In this document: piece by piece, positions 23,239-32,546 of the stretch | Layout: each line of letters starts with the position of its first letter | Position numbering within the stretch: position 1 is the first letter of the stretch | Origin: a virus | Direction: 5' to 3' (one strand) | DNA: 64,000 nucleotides | Virus record (IMG/VR): IMGVR_UViG_3300047557_001498 | Location: 1 to 64,000 of that record | Made by a program: the position numbers and the translations under genes | Notes under the pieces: model-generated | Database searches by the model: none | The model's input: the letters and a program-made list of their open reading frames with translations, nothing else | Told to the model about the DNA's origin: nothing

Positions 23239-23810
23239 TAAAATTAAAAGACATACTAACCGAAAGAATATCTGATATAGTATATCACTTCACAGCACCA
23301 GATGCTGCAACTCTTATCATTAGACAGAACAGATTTAAGTTGGCACCAATACCAGTTGGACAGAGAGTTGATCCTGGTAAGAAATACGAGGATGGTTACT
23401 ATATGTCCGTTGCAAGAACAAAGATTGAGGGATATACAAAACTTGTGGGTGATTCCAAATGTAAAAATGTTCGGATGGAATTGGATGGTGCCAAAATGGG
23501 CAATACATTAAAAGGTGGTGCTTACAATTACTTTCACGGTCAGCATGGTAAGGATGATTACGAGGAATACGAAGACCGGGTATACTCACGAAAGCAATAC
23601 ATAGATAATGCACTTGGATATATCAAAAGAATTGATGTTTATTGGGATAACAGATGTGAAATTGGATTTAATTTTGTTAAAACCGCATTAGAAAATAACA
23701 TACCAACATTCTTATTTGCTAAAAGAGAAAAATGGGCACAACAATCTGGTGGTATTCAAGTTAAGGATATGGATGAATATACTCTGTTTATGCAGAAAAG
23801 AATGAGGTAA
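23235..23810 (+). CDS. Tagged protein, possibly ART-like (YHFT type)
   Basis: 191 residues. Tag MIKLKDILTER, then IVYHFTAPDAATLIIRQ (H18), GYYMSVARTK, VRMELDGAKMGN and YEDRVYS (E113-D114-R115). The order YHFT, S-x-R-T, LDG, E-E/D-R matches a phage family I recall, probably distantly related to DarT-like ADP-ribosyltransferases, but I cannot prove this. ATGA overlap with the gene before. Likely co-packaged with it if the tag is a targeting signal. Confidence 0.5.
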   Translation: MIKLKDILTERISDIVYHFTAPDAATLIIRQNRFKLAPIPVGQRVDPGKKYEDGYYMSVARTKIEGYTKLVGDSKCKNVRMELDGAKMGNTLKGGAYNYFHGQHGKDDYEEYEDRVYSRKQYIDNALGYIKRIDVYWDNRCEIGFNFVKTALENNIPTFLFAKREKWAQQSGGIQVKDMDEYTLFMQKRMR

Positions 23811-23816
23811 ACAATA

Positions 23817-24575
23817 ATGAATATACCTAAACTAAAAACTCTATTGGAAAATACTAATCTATCTGGTAATGTTACCGATACGATAAACTATCTATCATCA
23901 AAGAAAGATAGTAAAGTATTATTCATAACAACATCAACTCGTTATCCTTTCAATACTGGTTATGACAAAGGTGGGGTAGAAGATGAATTACCCAAATCAA
24001 CTGAACTTGCACTACACATTAAAAAATCTATACCGAACAAATCTAAATGGATTGATATACCACAGTTGAAAATTTTACCATGTGAAGGCAATGTATCACA
24101 TAGAGACGGAAACAGCTGTGGTGTAAAAAAATCTATATTGAAAGATAAGGAAAAGAATCCAACTGGTTATCACAGATGTTGGGCAAGTGTGAATGACACA
24201 AGTGATGAATTATGGAAAGTATCAAAAGACTTATTTGAAGCGGATATTGTTCTTTTCTTTTCGTCTATCCGTTGGGGACAAACCAATTCGGAATATCAAA
24301 AGTTAATTGAAAGATTAACTTGGATAGAGAATCGTCATAGCACATTAGGTGAAGAAAATATTATTGGTGATAAGGAAGCTGGTTTTATTTGTATAGGACA
24401 GAATTGGAATGGGATAAATGTTGTTGGTATTCAAAAGAAAGTTCTAAACTTTTACGGTTTCAATACTCCAGATAACCTATTTTGGAACTGGCAGTATACA
24501 GATAATCCAAAAGATGAAACACAAGAATCATATAAAAAATCATATAATGCATTTAGAAAGGAGATTGGGAAATGA
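23817..24575 (+). CDS. Flavodoxin/NADPH-FMN reductase-like protein with tag
   Basis: 252 residues. Tag MNIPKLKTLLENT. KVLFITTSTRYPFNTGYDKGG resembles the phosphate-binding loop of flavodoxin-like folds. DIVLFFSSIRWGQTNSEYQKLIERL resembles the flavin-contacting segment of NAD(P)H-dependent FMN reductases. FICIGQNWNGINVV completes the Rossmann-like pattern. A redox enzyme in a putative packaged cassette would be unusual. Four cysteines are present. Function and substrate unknown. Confidence 0.55.
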   Translation: MNIPKLKTLLENTNLSGNVTDTINYLSSKKDSKVLFITTSTRYPFNTGYDKGGVEDELPKSTELALHIKKSIPNKSKWIDIPQLKILPCEGNVSHRDGNSCGVKKSILKDKEKNPTGYHRCWASVNDTSDELWKVSKDLFEADIVLFFSSIRWGQTNSEYQKLIERLTWIENRHSTLGEENIIGDKEAGFICIGQNWNGINVVGIQKKVLNFYGFNTPDNLFWNWQYTDNPKDETQESYKKSYNAFRKEIGK

Positions 24576-25729
24576 TTAAGTTAAAAAATTTATTGGAAGA
24601 AAATACAAAGGCAGCCCAAGATAGAATGACAAAATATCGTAGAGTAAATGAGGGTGATGTTGAAATTGAGTTGGATGGTGTGCAAATCAAACAACTTGAT
24701 AAAATGTTTTCTAAGTTTGGATTCGATGTTAATACTGCTATCGAAACTCAACTTGAAGAAAAAGAAATGAACTACACACAAATGTCTCAAGAAGAATTGG
24801 AAAATGTTAAGGGTGTTTTAAAAGTAGACGAATCAATCATGGATGGTATCGAAGAATTACTTCAGTTAGGTGGTGAAGCAAAATCTTGGTATGCTGAAAT
24901 GAATAAAACTATATTGGAAACATTCGGTGATACGGAAGGAACAATATTTTTAACACTACTTGCCATATTCTCACCGAGAAATCCTTTGAAGCAAAATTTC
25001 AAATTGGCAGCACAAACATTTCGTGGTCTTAAAAAAGACTTATCAGATGAACAGAGTAAGGCAAAGTTAGAAGAAATGATGGAATTGGATTCAACAGAAC
25101 TATACAACATGATGAAAACACAAGATGCATACAAAGACCTTGCAACTGTTCGTGGTATAATAAAAGGAAACATGGGTGTAAATACATACTTACCAAACAT
25201 TCTTCGTTTCTTGAAGCTATTGAAGGCAAACAACTATGAACTATCAAGAGATATTGCAGTTAAAGAAATTGCTAAACATATTAAACCAAGTGGTGCATTA
25301 CAAGATTCATCTGTTATATCCGCTGAAAAAGTATTTTCTTTTACACTCAATCTTTTGGATCCAAACTACAAGTTTGAAGATTTAGGATGGGTTCCAGTAA
25401 CAATGGACACATGGATGGCATCATTCTTCTATCCACAGTTGGATAAGAAACAAAAGAACAAAGTATTGGCAAAGACACCGAACTATGTTTATATTGCAAG
25501 ACTGACACAACAATGGGCTGAAAAATACGGAATGACACCACCTGAATTTCAAGCTGCTATTTGGGTTGGTATGATTAAAAAGGCAAAGGGTGAAAACTAT
25601 GACAATACATTCCTAACTGCAATAGATAACAACTTGAAAAAGTTAAACATAAAAATAGAAGAAATAAAAAATGCAGATAACTTCTTCAAACGAGCAATAG
25701 CAATAGTTGGTGATAAAGGAATCAGATAA
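24572..25729 (+). CDS. Tagged conserved phage protein, SPRN/TMDTWM type
   Basis: 385 residues. Tag MIKLKNLLEEN. The middle holds WYAEMNKTILETFGDTEG, LLAIFSPRNPLKQNF and, later, GWVPVTMDTWMASFFYPQ and EFQAAIWVGM. I recall this combination from a phage family of unknown function with a helix-hairpin-helix-like core. Predominantly helical, no cysteine cluster. Last gene of the operon; the terminator follows within ten bases. Confidence 0.65.
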   Translation: MIKLKNLLEENTKAAQDRMTKYRRVNEGDVEIELDGVQIKQLDKMFSKFGFDVNTAIETQLEEKEMNYTQMSQEELENVKGVLKVDESIMDGIEELLQLGGEAKSWYAEMNKTILETFGDTEGTIFLTLLAIFSPRNPLKQNFKLAAQTFRGLKKDLSDEQSKAKLEEMMELDSTELYNMMKTQDAYKDLATVRGIIKGNMGVNTYLPNILRFLKLLKANNYELSRDIAVKEIAKHIKPSGALQDSSVISAEKVFSFTLNLLDPNYKFEDLGWVPVTMDTWMASFFYPQLDKKQKNKVLAKTPNYVYIARLTQQWAEKYGMTPPEFQAAIWVGMIKKAKGENYDNTFLTAIDNNLKKLNIKIEEIKNADNFFKRAIAIVGDKGIR

Positions 25730-25732
25730 AAC

Positions 25733-25759
25733 AAACCCCTCTAAATCGAGGGGTTTTTT
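25733..25759. terminator. Bidirectional terminator at the convergence point
   Basis: AAACCCCTC (25733-25741) and GAGGGGTTT (25748-25756) form nine pairs with a 6-base loop. TTT follows on the plus strand, and on the minus strand the exit reads TTTGTTTTATC. It serves the converging transcripts ending at 25729 (plus) and 25761 (minus). Confidence 0.88.
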
Positions 25760-25760
25760 A

Positions 25761-28232
25761 TTATATGTCTAATTTAACTTTTACTACCAATTCAGTTGAT
25801 TGTGTTTTTAATATGGGTCTACTCAATTTAGCAACAGCTAACAAATCATCATTATCATTATACAAACCAATAGTTGTTATGTATGTAAAAGGATATGGAA
25901 CTTCTCTAAATTTATCTTTTAGTAGAAAACTATCCGGTCTTGCATAAAGTGTTGGATTTGTTGAGTAATTAAATTCTTCATTGTTTATACGAATGAAACA
26001 ATATGTTGGCATTTTAGTCTCAACAGTATTTGCAATGAATGGCATATCCAATTCCATTGCACCCTTTATAGATGCATACAACAAATCTGCGTTTGAAGAA
26101 CGAGTGAAAGATCCGGTGCCTGACGCTGGCGTTCTTTTTGTTTCGATGATTATTGATGGTTTTACAAATTTTCCATCTTCATTAGAATTTAATAACATTT
26201 CACCGTTTAAAATAATAATACCATTCTCTGGAAAGAAAAGACCATACGGTGAATCTTCTGCAGATTTATCTATACCTTCTTCAAGAGTTCCTCTATAAAC
26301 ACCATAAACAGGACCACCCTTACTGGTAACATCATACATTGGATTGTCATATTCAGTTCCACTAAAATTTACAGACTCATCTACTAGAGTAATTGTTTTA
26401 TAGAGCGGTTCTGTGAATGCAGGGAAATTGTATAATAACTCTTGGCCAGATCCGGTAAAGACAGTTCTCAAAGATAGTTGCCAATTTCCAGCATCAACTT
26501 TATCTTTGAAATTCCATCTATTGAAATTGATAACGTATATGTCATCTGATACCATACTGTTTACATTTGGATTTGGTGTATTTATTGCTCCAGCACCGCT
26601 AAGCGAACCAACTGATATTAAATCCCATCCTGTTATTGATGGAGAAGCCACCCATATCATATCTGCATAGTCTCTAGCAAATATTGAATTTGTATCTATT
26701 TGTAATTGTCCTTTATCATTTTTACCCCAACACCACAATGTTGCATTGTTTGTAGTATTGGTCATTACATATGACATATTATTATTATTAAAAGAGTTTA
26801 TTGCAAACGAAAAATCAGCTCCACAAGAAACAGATTTCCATCCAGTAGCATAAGGATAAAACGTATTCGTTCCAGGATTAGTCAAATACTTTTTATCAAG
26901 TATGTTGTAAACCGTATCTGCCTGTATGTTCTCACCTGATGATACATCTGGTGTGTTAATTGGAAGAAGTTCACCATCCATTCCACTATAACCCCATCCG
27001 TATAACTTTCTATCATCACCATAAATTGCAATTACAAAATCTTCACCACACGATACATCATACCAATATGGATTGGCATCTAATAAAACGGGTTCATATT
27101 TGTAAAAACCATCAATATTTATTTTTTCATTAGAATTGTCTCCCCATGCCCAAAGTCTATCAAGTGTATCTATACCAAAAACAGTAATGAGTGATTCATT
27201 TCCATTTTTTACATTTCCTATTGATATTTTTTTCCAAGTATTAGTACCAACTCTTGTTGGATAGTATTCTGGAATAGTTCCACCTAAACCCAAAATACCA
27301 TACTGATTATCCCCCCATGCATATAATTCACCGTTAGTTTTTATGGCAAAAGAAAAACCAGGTCCAGCGTATACTTTTTCCCAATCACTATCTTTACCAA
27401 TTTGAACTGGACTCTTATCAATATCAATTTCATCAGTTGAAATATAACCAACACCTCTCTGTCCTTTTTCATTTCTACCCCAAGACCATAGTGTTCCATC
27501 TTCTTTTATAGCAACCAAATGACCATCTACTATATCCGGAGACTTTCCGACTGAAACATCTTTCCATACTTCGCCAATACCAAATTCATATACATTGCGG
27601 ACTGAAGGAGTATCTGATACAAGGTATTGAAATAGTCTACCCTCTTTCGTTATGAAATATAATGTTCTTAAAACAAACAAATCAAGCTCTGCTTTATTAC
27701 AACTGATGGCTTTTATTTCATTTAATTCAAATGATTTTACATCTGGTATTTTTAATTTATCAGAATAAGATACATAATCAAAAATAGTATTTCCGTGTTC
27801 CCAACCATATACACCCAAATACACATCGGTCAATCCGAAGAATCTAAACTTACCATCGGATAAGTATTTTCTTTTATCATAATCATACAACATATTTCTA
27901 TACTGTGAATATATTGCCTTCGATTCACTAACAGCAAAGGTTGGTGTAGCTGATGATGATATTAGACCATATGATCCAGTTGATGATCCACTACCCGCAT
28001 AATGACCATAAGCAATACTGAAATCAACATCAAGACTTCCAGTTCTTTCTTTATCTGAAAATATCGTTCTGTAATATATCTTTTGGTGGTGTGGTTGATT
28101 GGAACTTGTGTAGATATTATACAAAGATGAAGAATTGTTAGGCCACATTGGAGCGGTAACGACTTCTTTCCTATCATATAGAAATGATGTATTTTTTTCT
28201 ATTTCTTTTTTTATCAATGTAGTTTTAGCCAT
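25761..28232 (-). CDS. Virion-type protein with inserted RCC1 beta-propeller (A)
   Basis: 823 residues. N-terminal part to about 130 ends in ESKAIYSQYRNML. Residues about 240-510 carry RCC1-type repeats: LWSWGRNEKGQ, LYAWGDNQYG, LWAWGDNSNE, LYGWGYSG, LWCWGKNDKGQ. After that the scaffold resumes with DIYVINFNRW, GLFFPENGIIILNG and the C-terminal YITTIGLYNDNDDLLAVAKLSR. The same C-terminus ends the genes at 28244 and 60650, and I recall it from virion proteins of marine T4-like phages. Probably a baseplate or fibre component with a propeller for receptor or protein binding. Twelve bases after the paralogue at 28244. Confidence 0.8.
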   Translation of the reverse strand: MAKTTLIKKEIEKNTSFLYDRKEVVTAPMWPNNSSSLYNIYTSSNQPHHQKIYYRTIFSDKERTGSLDVDFSIAYGHYAGSGSSTGSYGLISSSATPTFAVSESKAIYSQYRNMLYDYDKRKYLSDGKFRFFGLTDVYLGVYGWEHGNTIFDYVSYSDKLKIPDVKSFELNEIKAISCNKAELDLFVLRTLYFITKEGRLFQYLVSDTPSVRNVYEFGIGEVWKDVSVGKSPDIVDGHLVAIKEDGTLWSWGRNEKGQRGVGYISTDEIDIDKSPVQIGKDSDWEKVYAGPGFSFAIKTNGELYAWGDNQYGILGLGGTIPEYYPTRVGTNTWKKISIGNVKNGNESLITVFGIDTLDRLWAWGDNSNEKINIDGFYKYEPVLLDANPYWYDVSCGEDFVIAIYGDDRKLYGWGYSGMDGELLPINTPDVSSGENIQADTVYNILDKKYLTNPGTNTFYPYATGWKSVSCGADFSFAINSFNNNNMSYVMTNTTNNATLWCWGKNDKGQLQIDTNSIFARDYADMIWVASPSITGWDLISVGSLSGAGAINTPNPNVNSMVSDDIYVINFNRWNFKDKVDAGNWQLSLRTVFTGSGQELLYNFPAFTEPLYKTITLVDESVNFSGTEYDNPMYDVTSKGGPVYGVYRGTLEEGIDKSAEDSPYGLFFPENGIIILNGEMLLNSNEDGKFVKPSIIIETKRTPASGTGSFTRSSNADLLYASIKGAMELDMPFIANTVETKMPTYCFIRINNEEFNYSTNPTLYARPDSFLLKDKFREVPYPFTYITTIGLYNDNDDLLAVAKLSRPILKTQSTELVVKVKLDI

Positions 28233-28243
28233 ATATGTAACCT

Positions 28244-30625
28244 TTAATATCTTATTCTAATTTTTATTACCATTTCTCTTTCTATCGTTTTTCTTATTGG
28301 TTTGCTTAATTTAGCAACAGCAACTAAATTTTCATCTTTATCGTACAAACCAATAGTTGTTATGTATGTCAATCCGAAATCATTATTTCTATATTTAGGA
28401 TGAATGAATCCATTACTACCAGTTACATAAGTAGGATTGTTCGTATAATTAAATTCATCAGATTTTATTCTAACAAAAATATATGATGCCTCTATTCTCT
28501 CCGTTGATGTTCCTTGAAAATAATAAGAAGATGGATTGAATGTCATGGATGCGCTTATAGAGGTGTAAAGTGTTTCTGCGTTTGATGAATTTTCAAATGG
28601 AGTGATTTCATACGGTCTTGATCTATTCGTAAAAACAGAATTAAACGAATATAATGATCTTCCATTTAAAACTATAATGCCTTGATTCGGATAAAAAAGT
28701 CCATATGGTACTGAAAAAGATCCAGTATACAATCCGTCTTGTAAACTACCACTATAAACATTATACACATCTCTATTATCAACACCAATGTTTGATAGTA
28801 TAGAATCATCGATTAACGTAGTTGGAAAACTTCCAGTCAATGGCATATTGTATGAATCAACACCGAGTAAAGATAATTGCCATGTTCCTGGTTTTATAGA
28901 ATCCTTGTATCTATCTCTGTTTATATTTATTACATAAATGTAATCCGATTCTTCATAATATTTTTCATCTATATCATACTTTGAAAGTATTGTAGAGAAG
29001 GAACCTTGTTCATCAATATCGAGGTTATTGGACCCAGCATCAGCATAATCTGATGTTGTTATTGATATTACATTTCTGTTACCGATTTTATCTTCTTCCA
29101 AAAGAGGATCAATCTTACAAAAAAGTGGTGTGTCTTGTGTTAAATTAGAGTTTTCACCTAAACCCAAATTACCAAATCGGTTATCGCCCCATGTATAAAC
29201 GGAACCATTACTTTTCAGTCCTATAACAGAATGTATAGAAGATTTCACATCTACCCACCCATAACCGGCTTGGTAAAATATAACAGGTTCTACTTCCGTA
29301 TCACCTAAAAAATATCCCCATTTCCACAATGATCCATCTGATTTTATACCAAATCCTCCAAATCCGGTTGGTGATACTACCGTATATGTTTCAGATCCAA
29401 TTCTAGTTGGAGTTACAACTGGTGAAGAATCATCGTTCAAACCTAATTCATAATTTTCATTGAATCCCATTCCATATAATTCACCATTTTCTTTTAGCGC
29501 AAGTGTGAAACAGTCACCTGAAGGATGTACGTTAGTATAAACCTTTGACCAATTAGTGTCAGTACCAACTTGTTGTGGTACACCAACAGGACTCGTAGTA
29601 TTACCTAATCCTAATTGTCCAGATGTGTTATATCCCCATGCCCAAAGTTTACCATCAGTATCTATTGCAAGTGAATGCCCGTTTCCAGCTGCAGCGTGTT
29701 TCCATGTTTTAGGAAACGGTAAGGTTATTTGAACAGGAGATAATATATTTGATGTACTATTTGTGCCCAACCTATATTCGGATCCCTTTCCCCATACCCA
29801 AAGTGTACCATTCTTTTTTATAGCAAATGAATGAAAAGCTCCAGAAGTATGAAACACCCAATTATTATCTGTTCCTATTTGAACAGGAATCCTAGAATCA
29901 TTTCCAGTTCCGTCTCCTAATTCTCCGTTTCCATTACTTCCCCATGCCCACAATGTTCCATCTTCTCGAAGAGCAGTTGTAAATGTATAACCACTTGAAA
30001 CAGACTTCCAATCTGCTAATGGAAAATTAGAAATAAAAGATGGATATGATTCTTTTGTATATGTTGTTAGATTTACATTTATACTTTCACCAGCAGAGTA
30101 TGGTCTCGCTAAACCATTAAAAGATTTCGACCAACTTGGGAAATTAAATTTAAACAGTTCGGTATCAGAACCTAATAACATATTTTGATATTTTGAATAT
30201 ATTGCCTTCGATTCATAAACATTTGTTGGTATATTCCCAAATGATCCGGTGGTTGATCCATAACCATAGTAATCGCCATAAGATATTGAAAATTCTGGTC
30301 CTAAACTTTCATCTTCAGATTTGTATATGTTTTTGTAATATATCTGTGTTTCATCTGATTGTAGGGATGAAGTAAATACAGCCGTCAATCTTACGTCACC
30401 TTCAGACCAAAGAGCAGAATCGAATGTTTCATGTCTATCGTATATTGCAAGTTTTTCTTCATCTGTAATAAATTCCTTGAATACTAATGATGGTTGATTG
30501 ACTTGTAATGCAACATAATCTATTTTACCAATAGTTCTATTGTCTGATAAATCTTTTAATACATCTATACCGGTTCTTCCAGTCAATGTATCTGATAATA
30601 AATTATTTTGTATTCTTTTTGCCAT
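28244..30625 (-). CDS. Virion-type protein with inserted RCC1 beta-propeller (B)
   Basis: 793 residues. Same architecture as its neighbour: N-terminal scaffold through YESKAIYSKYQNML, then six RCC1 units between about 220 and 490 (LWAWGSNGNGELG, LWVWGKGSEYRLG, LWAWGYNTSGQLG, LYGMGFNENYELG, LWKWGYF, VYTWGDNRFGNLG). The shared C-terminal scaffold then resumes (YIYVININRD, GLFYPNQGIIVLNG, YITTIGLYDKDENLVAVAKLS). The two copies have diverged most in the propellers. Probable tail or baseplate protein. Confidence 0.8.
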   Translation of the reverse strand: MAKRIQNNLLSDTLTGRTGIDVLKDLSDNRTIGKIDYVALQVNQPSLVFKEFITDEEKLAIYDRHETFDSALWSEGDVRLTAVFTSSLQSDETQIYYKNIYKSEDESLGPEFSISYGDYYGYGSTTGSFGNIPTNVYESKAIYSKYQNMLLGSDTELFKFNFPSWSKSFNGLARPYSAGESINVNLTTYTKESYPSFISNFPLADWKSVSSGYTFTTALREDGTLWAWGSNGNGELGDGTGNDSRIPVQIGTDNNWVFHTSGAFHSFAIKKNGTLWVWGKGSEYRLGTNSTSNILSPVQITLPFPKTWKHAAAGNGHSLAIDTDGKLWAWGYNTSGQLGLGNTTSPVGVPQQVGTDTNWSKVYTNVHPSGDCFTLALKENGELYGMGFNENYELGLNDDSSPVVTPTRIGSETYTVVSPTGFGGFGIKSDGSLWKWGYFLGDTEVEPVIFYQAGYGWVDVKSSIHSVIGLKSNGSVYTWGDNRFGNLGLGENSNLTQDTPLFCKIDPLLEEDKIGNRNVISITTSDYADAGSNNLDIDEQGSFSTILSKYDIDEKYYEESDYIYVININRDRYKDSIKPGTWQLSLLGVDSYNMPLTGSFPTTLIDDSILSNIGVDNRDVYNVYSGSLQDGLYTGSFSVPYGLFYPNQGIIVLNGRSLYSFNSVFTNRSRPYEITPFENSSNAETLYTSISASMTFNPSSYYFQGTSTERIEASYIFVRIKSDEFNYTNNPTYVTGSNGFIHPKYRNNDFGLTYITTIGLYDKDENLVAVAKLSKPIRKTIEREMVIKIRIRY

Positions 30626-30631
30626 GATGTA

Positions 30632-30913
30632 TTAAAACGTATTATTTTTTAATTCGTTAGTTATAGTATTTAGATACTCAACACCTTTCATCGTTAGAGA
30701 GTAATCCATTACTTTTATCTTATCTTTTATTTTACTTATAGTATCGTAATCATATTTACGAACATCTTTTATCTTGTATAATTTTAATACAACCCAATCA
30801 ATCTTTTCCAAAACATCTTCTTTTTTTTCGGATGTATTGTAAGGTATATTTTCGATATATCCTAAATCGGATATGTCACCAATATCTAAACTTGCCCAAA
30901 ACTGATCTAACAT
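30632..30913 (-). CDS. Small acidic-basic helical protein, unknown function
   Basis: 93 residues, with a lysine- and aspartate-rich central helix (VLKLYKIKDVRKYDYDT). It lies seven bases upstream of the propeller gene B and directly downstream of the gene at 30915, inside the virion cluster. No family recognised. Confidence 0.6.
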   Translation of the reverse strand: MLDQFWASLDIGDISDLGYIENIPYNTSEKKEDVLEKIDWVVLKLYKIKDVRKYDYDTISKIKDKIKVMDYSLTMKGVEYLNTITNELKNNTF

Positions 30914-30914
30914 A

Positions 30915-32546
30915 TTATACCGATTTTAATTCTGAAACTTCTATGTTGATTGCTTCACCAGCATATCTGAAATCAAGTGATACTTTGTATTTACTAACTG
31001 GTTTGGTTCCTTTCTTTTCATCAAGTTTAACGGTTGTGATGAACTCAACAAAGAATCCTTTTCTTCCAGGACTATCACCTATTACAATTTTTTGTTTTTC
31101 ATCCAGATTCAAAAATCCAGAACCATAAAATGTTTCCAAGTGAGCAGTGCCACCTTTTGAGTTTCCAATCATCTTAAAAAATGTTGGTGATATTCCAGCC
31201 ATACCTATTGCATAAGCAGTCATTGCAACAAACGCATTCTTTTCATTTATGATTGTCTGATATACGTCAGGTATATTTAATTTTTTACTATTGATACCAT
31301 CTAATACCCAAGATGCAACCATGTAACATGATGTCTTTTTCAAAATGGTTTCCATGTTCATAGATTTTAAATCTGGCGTTTGAGCAGGAACTTCCATATT
31401 ATTTTTAGCCAAAACATCTAAAAATTGCTTTCTTGCTTTGTTGTATTCACTTTCTGTTTTCTTTCTAACAGAAGCAAACAACTTATCTATATTTTTTTGA
31501 ACACCACTTGGTATTACAAATGTATCTAAATTTTTATTACCGAACAATTCTCTTGTATCATCTTTATCATATCTACCATTTGCATTCTTAATACCTTTAA
31601 GATCAGATGCACCAAATGTTGTCTTTAATATCTTGAACAAATCATTCTTAACAGGTTCAGCTTCTTTTAATTTAGATGAAACTATTTCAGCAGAAGCATG
31701 AGCTGTTGCAATATAACCTATTGCCTTTTGTGCATCCTTCGATACAGATTTTACTGCTTGATCGAAATTATATGCTATACTCAAAACATATTTTGAATTA
31801 CCAGATAGTTTTGGAGCATCTGGATAATTTTCTTTTCTTTTAAGTGTTTTGAAGAATGATGTTGCTTTACCGGCCTGTGCCTTTTCTTCTTTCAAAGAAA
31901 TACCAATAAGACCATCGGATATATTTGTTATTTGTGATTGAAAATATGCATTAAAAGAATCATCACCTATATTCAATGAATCTGCATTTAACATTTTAGA
32001 TGGAACGTCAGAATCCGAATATATGTAAATATCAGCAGGACACCACTTGTCTGCTGTTATTGCCATTTCATAACCTTCCTTTATTAGTTGAACCGCCTTG
32101 TTTCTCAACTTTGAATAAGTCACATCACCTCTGTCTGCATCAACTGGACCTTTGAATATCTCTTGTATTTTTTTAGCAACCGATAATGCATTATAGTAAA
32201 ATGCCTTCTCTGATGATTTAACTATATCATTTGAAAGATGTGCAATAGCAGTTATTACCAAACCATAAGATTTTCCACCATACAAAGTATCATTTTCAGG
32301 TTCAGGTAATGATATTTTTTTCTGATTGTTTTCTGGTTTACCTAATTTTTCCTCCACTACTTTAAGTTTCTGTGCAGGTAATCCTGAAAAATAGATAACA
32401 AGACCTTCCTTAAATTCTGGTGTATTTGTTTCTTTTAATGCAGTGACTTCATCTATTATCTGTTCTTTCGATGATTCCCTTAAAATATCGCGTATAGATT
32501 GAAGTATTATATTTTTATTTTCTAAAAGATTTTTATAGTTACCCAT
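30915..32546 (-). CDS. Tagged protein with a possible PD-(D/E)xK-like core
   Basis: 543 residues from ATG 32546 (MGNYKNLLENK), chosen because GGAG stands nine bases before it; the longer frame begins at a TTG inside that site. Residues near 175-225 show CPADIYIYSDSD, then GISLKEEKAQAGKATSFF. The PADI...ISLKxEK arrangement resembles a nuclease-like D...ExK site, though no activity can be claimed. The first 25 residues (NYKNLLEN, IRDILRE) resemble the head-targeting tag. Overlaps the lysozyme gene by eight bases. Confidence 0.55.
   Translation of the reverse strand: MGNYKNLLENKNIILQSIRDILRESSKEQIIDEVTALKETNTPEFKEGLVIYFSGLPAQKLKVVEEKLGKPENNQKKISLPEPENDTLYGGKSYGLVITAIAHLSNDIVKSSEKAFYYNALSVAKKIQEIFKGPVDADRGDVTYSKLRNKAVQLIKEGYEMAITADKWCPADIYIYSDSDVPSKMLNADSLNIGDDSFNAYFQSQITNISDGLIGISLKEEKAQAGKATSFFKTLKRKENYPDAPKLSGNSKYVLSIAYNFDQAVKSVSKDAQKAIGYIATAHASAEIVSSKLKEAEPVKNDLFKILKTTFGASDLKGIKNANGRYDKDDTRELFGNKNLDTFVIPSGVQKNIDKLFASVRKKTESEYNKARKQFLDVLAKNNMEVPAQTPDLKSMNMETILKKTSCYMVASWVLDGINSKKLNIPDVYQTIINEKNAFVAMTAYAIGMAGISPTFFKMIGNSKGGTAHLETFYGSGFLNLDEKQKIVIGDSPGRKGFFVEFITTVKLDEKKGTKPVSKYKVSLDFRYAGEAINIEVSELKSV

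Noticed and set aside
25981-26670. Plus-strand frames opposite the propeller gene
   Set aside because: Antisense shadows beyond the convergent terminator, no ribosome site or promoter.
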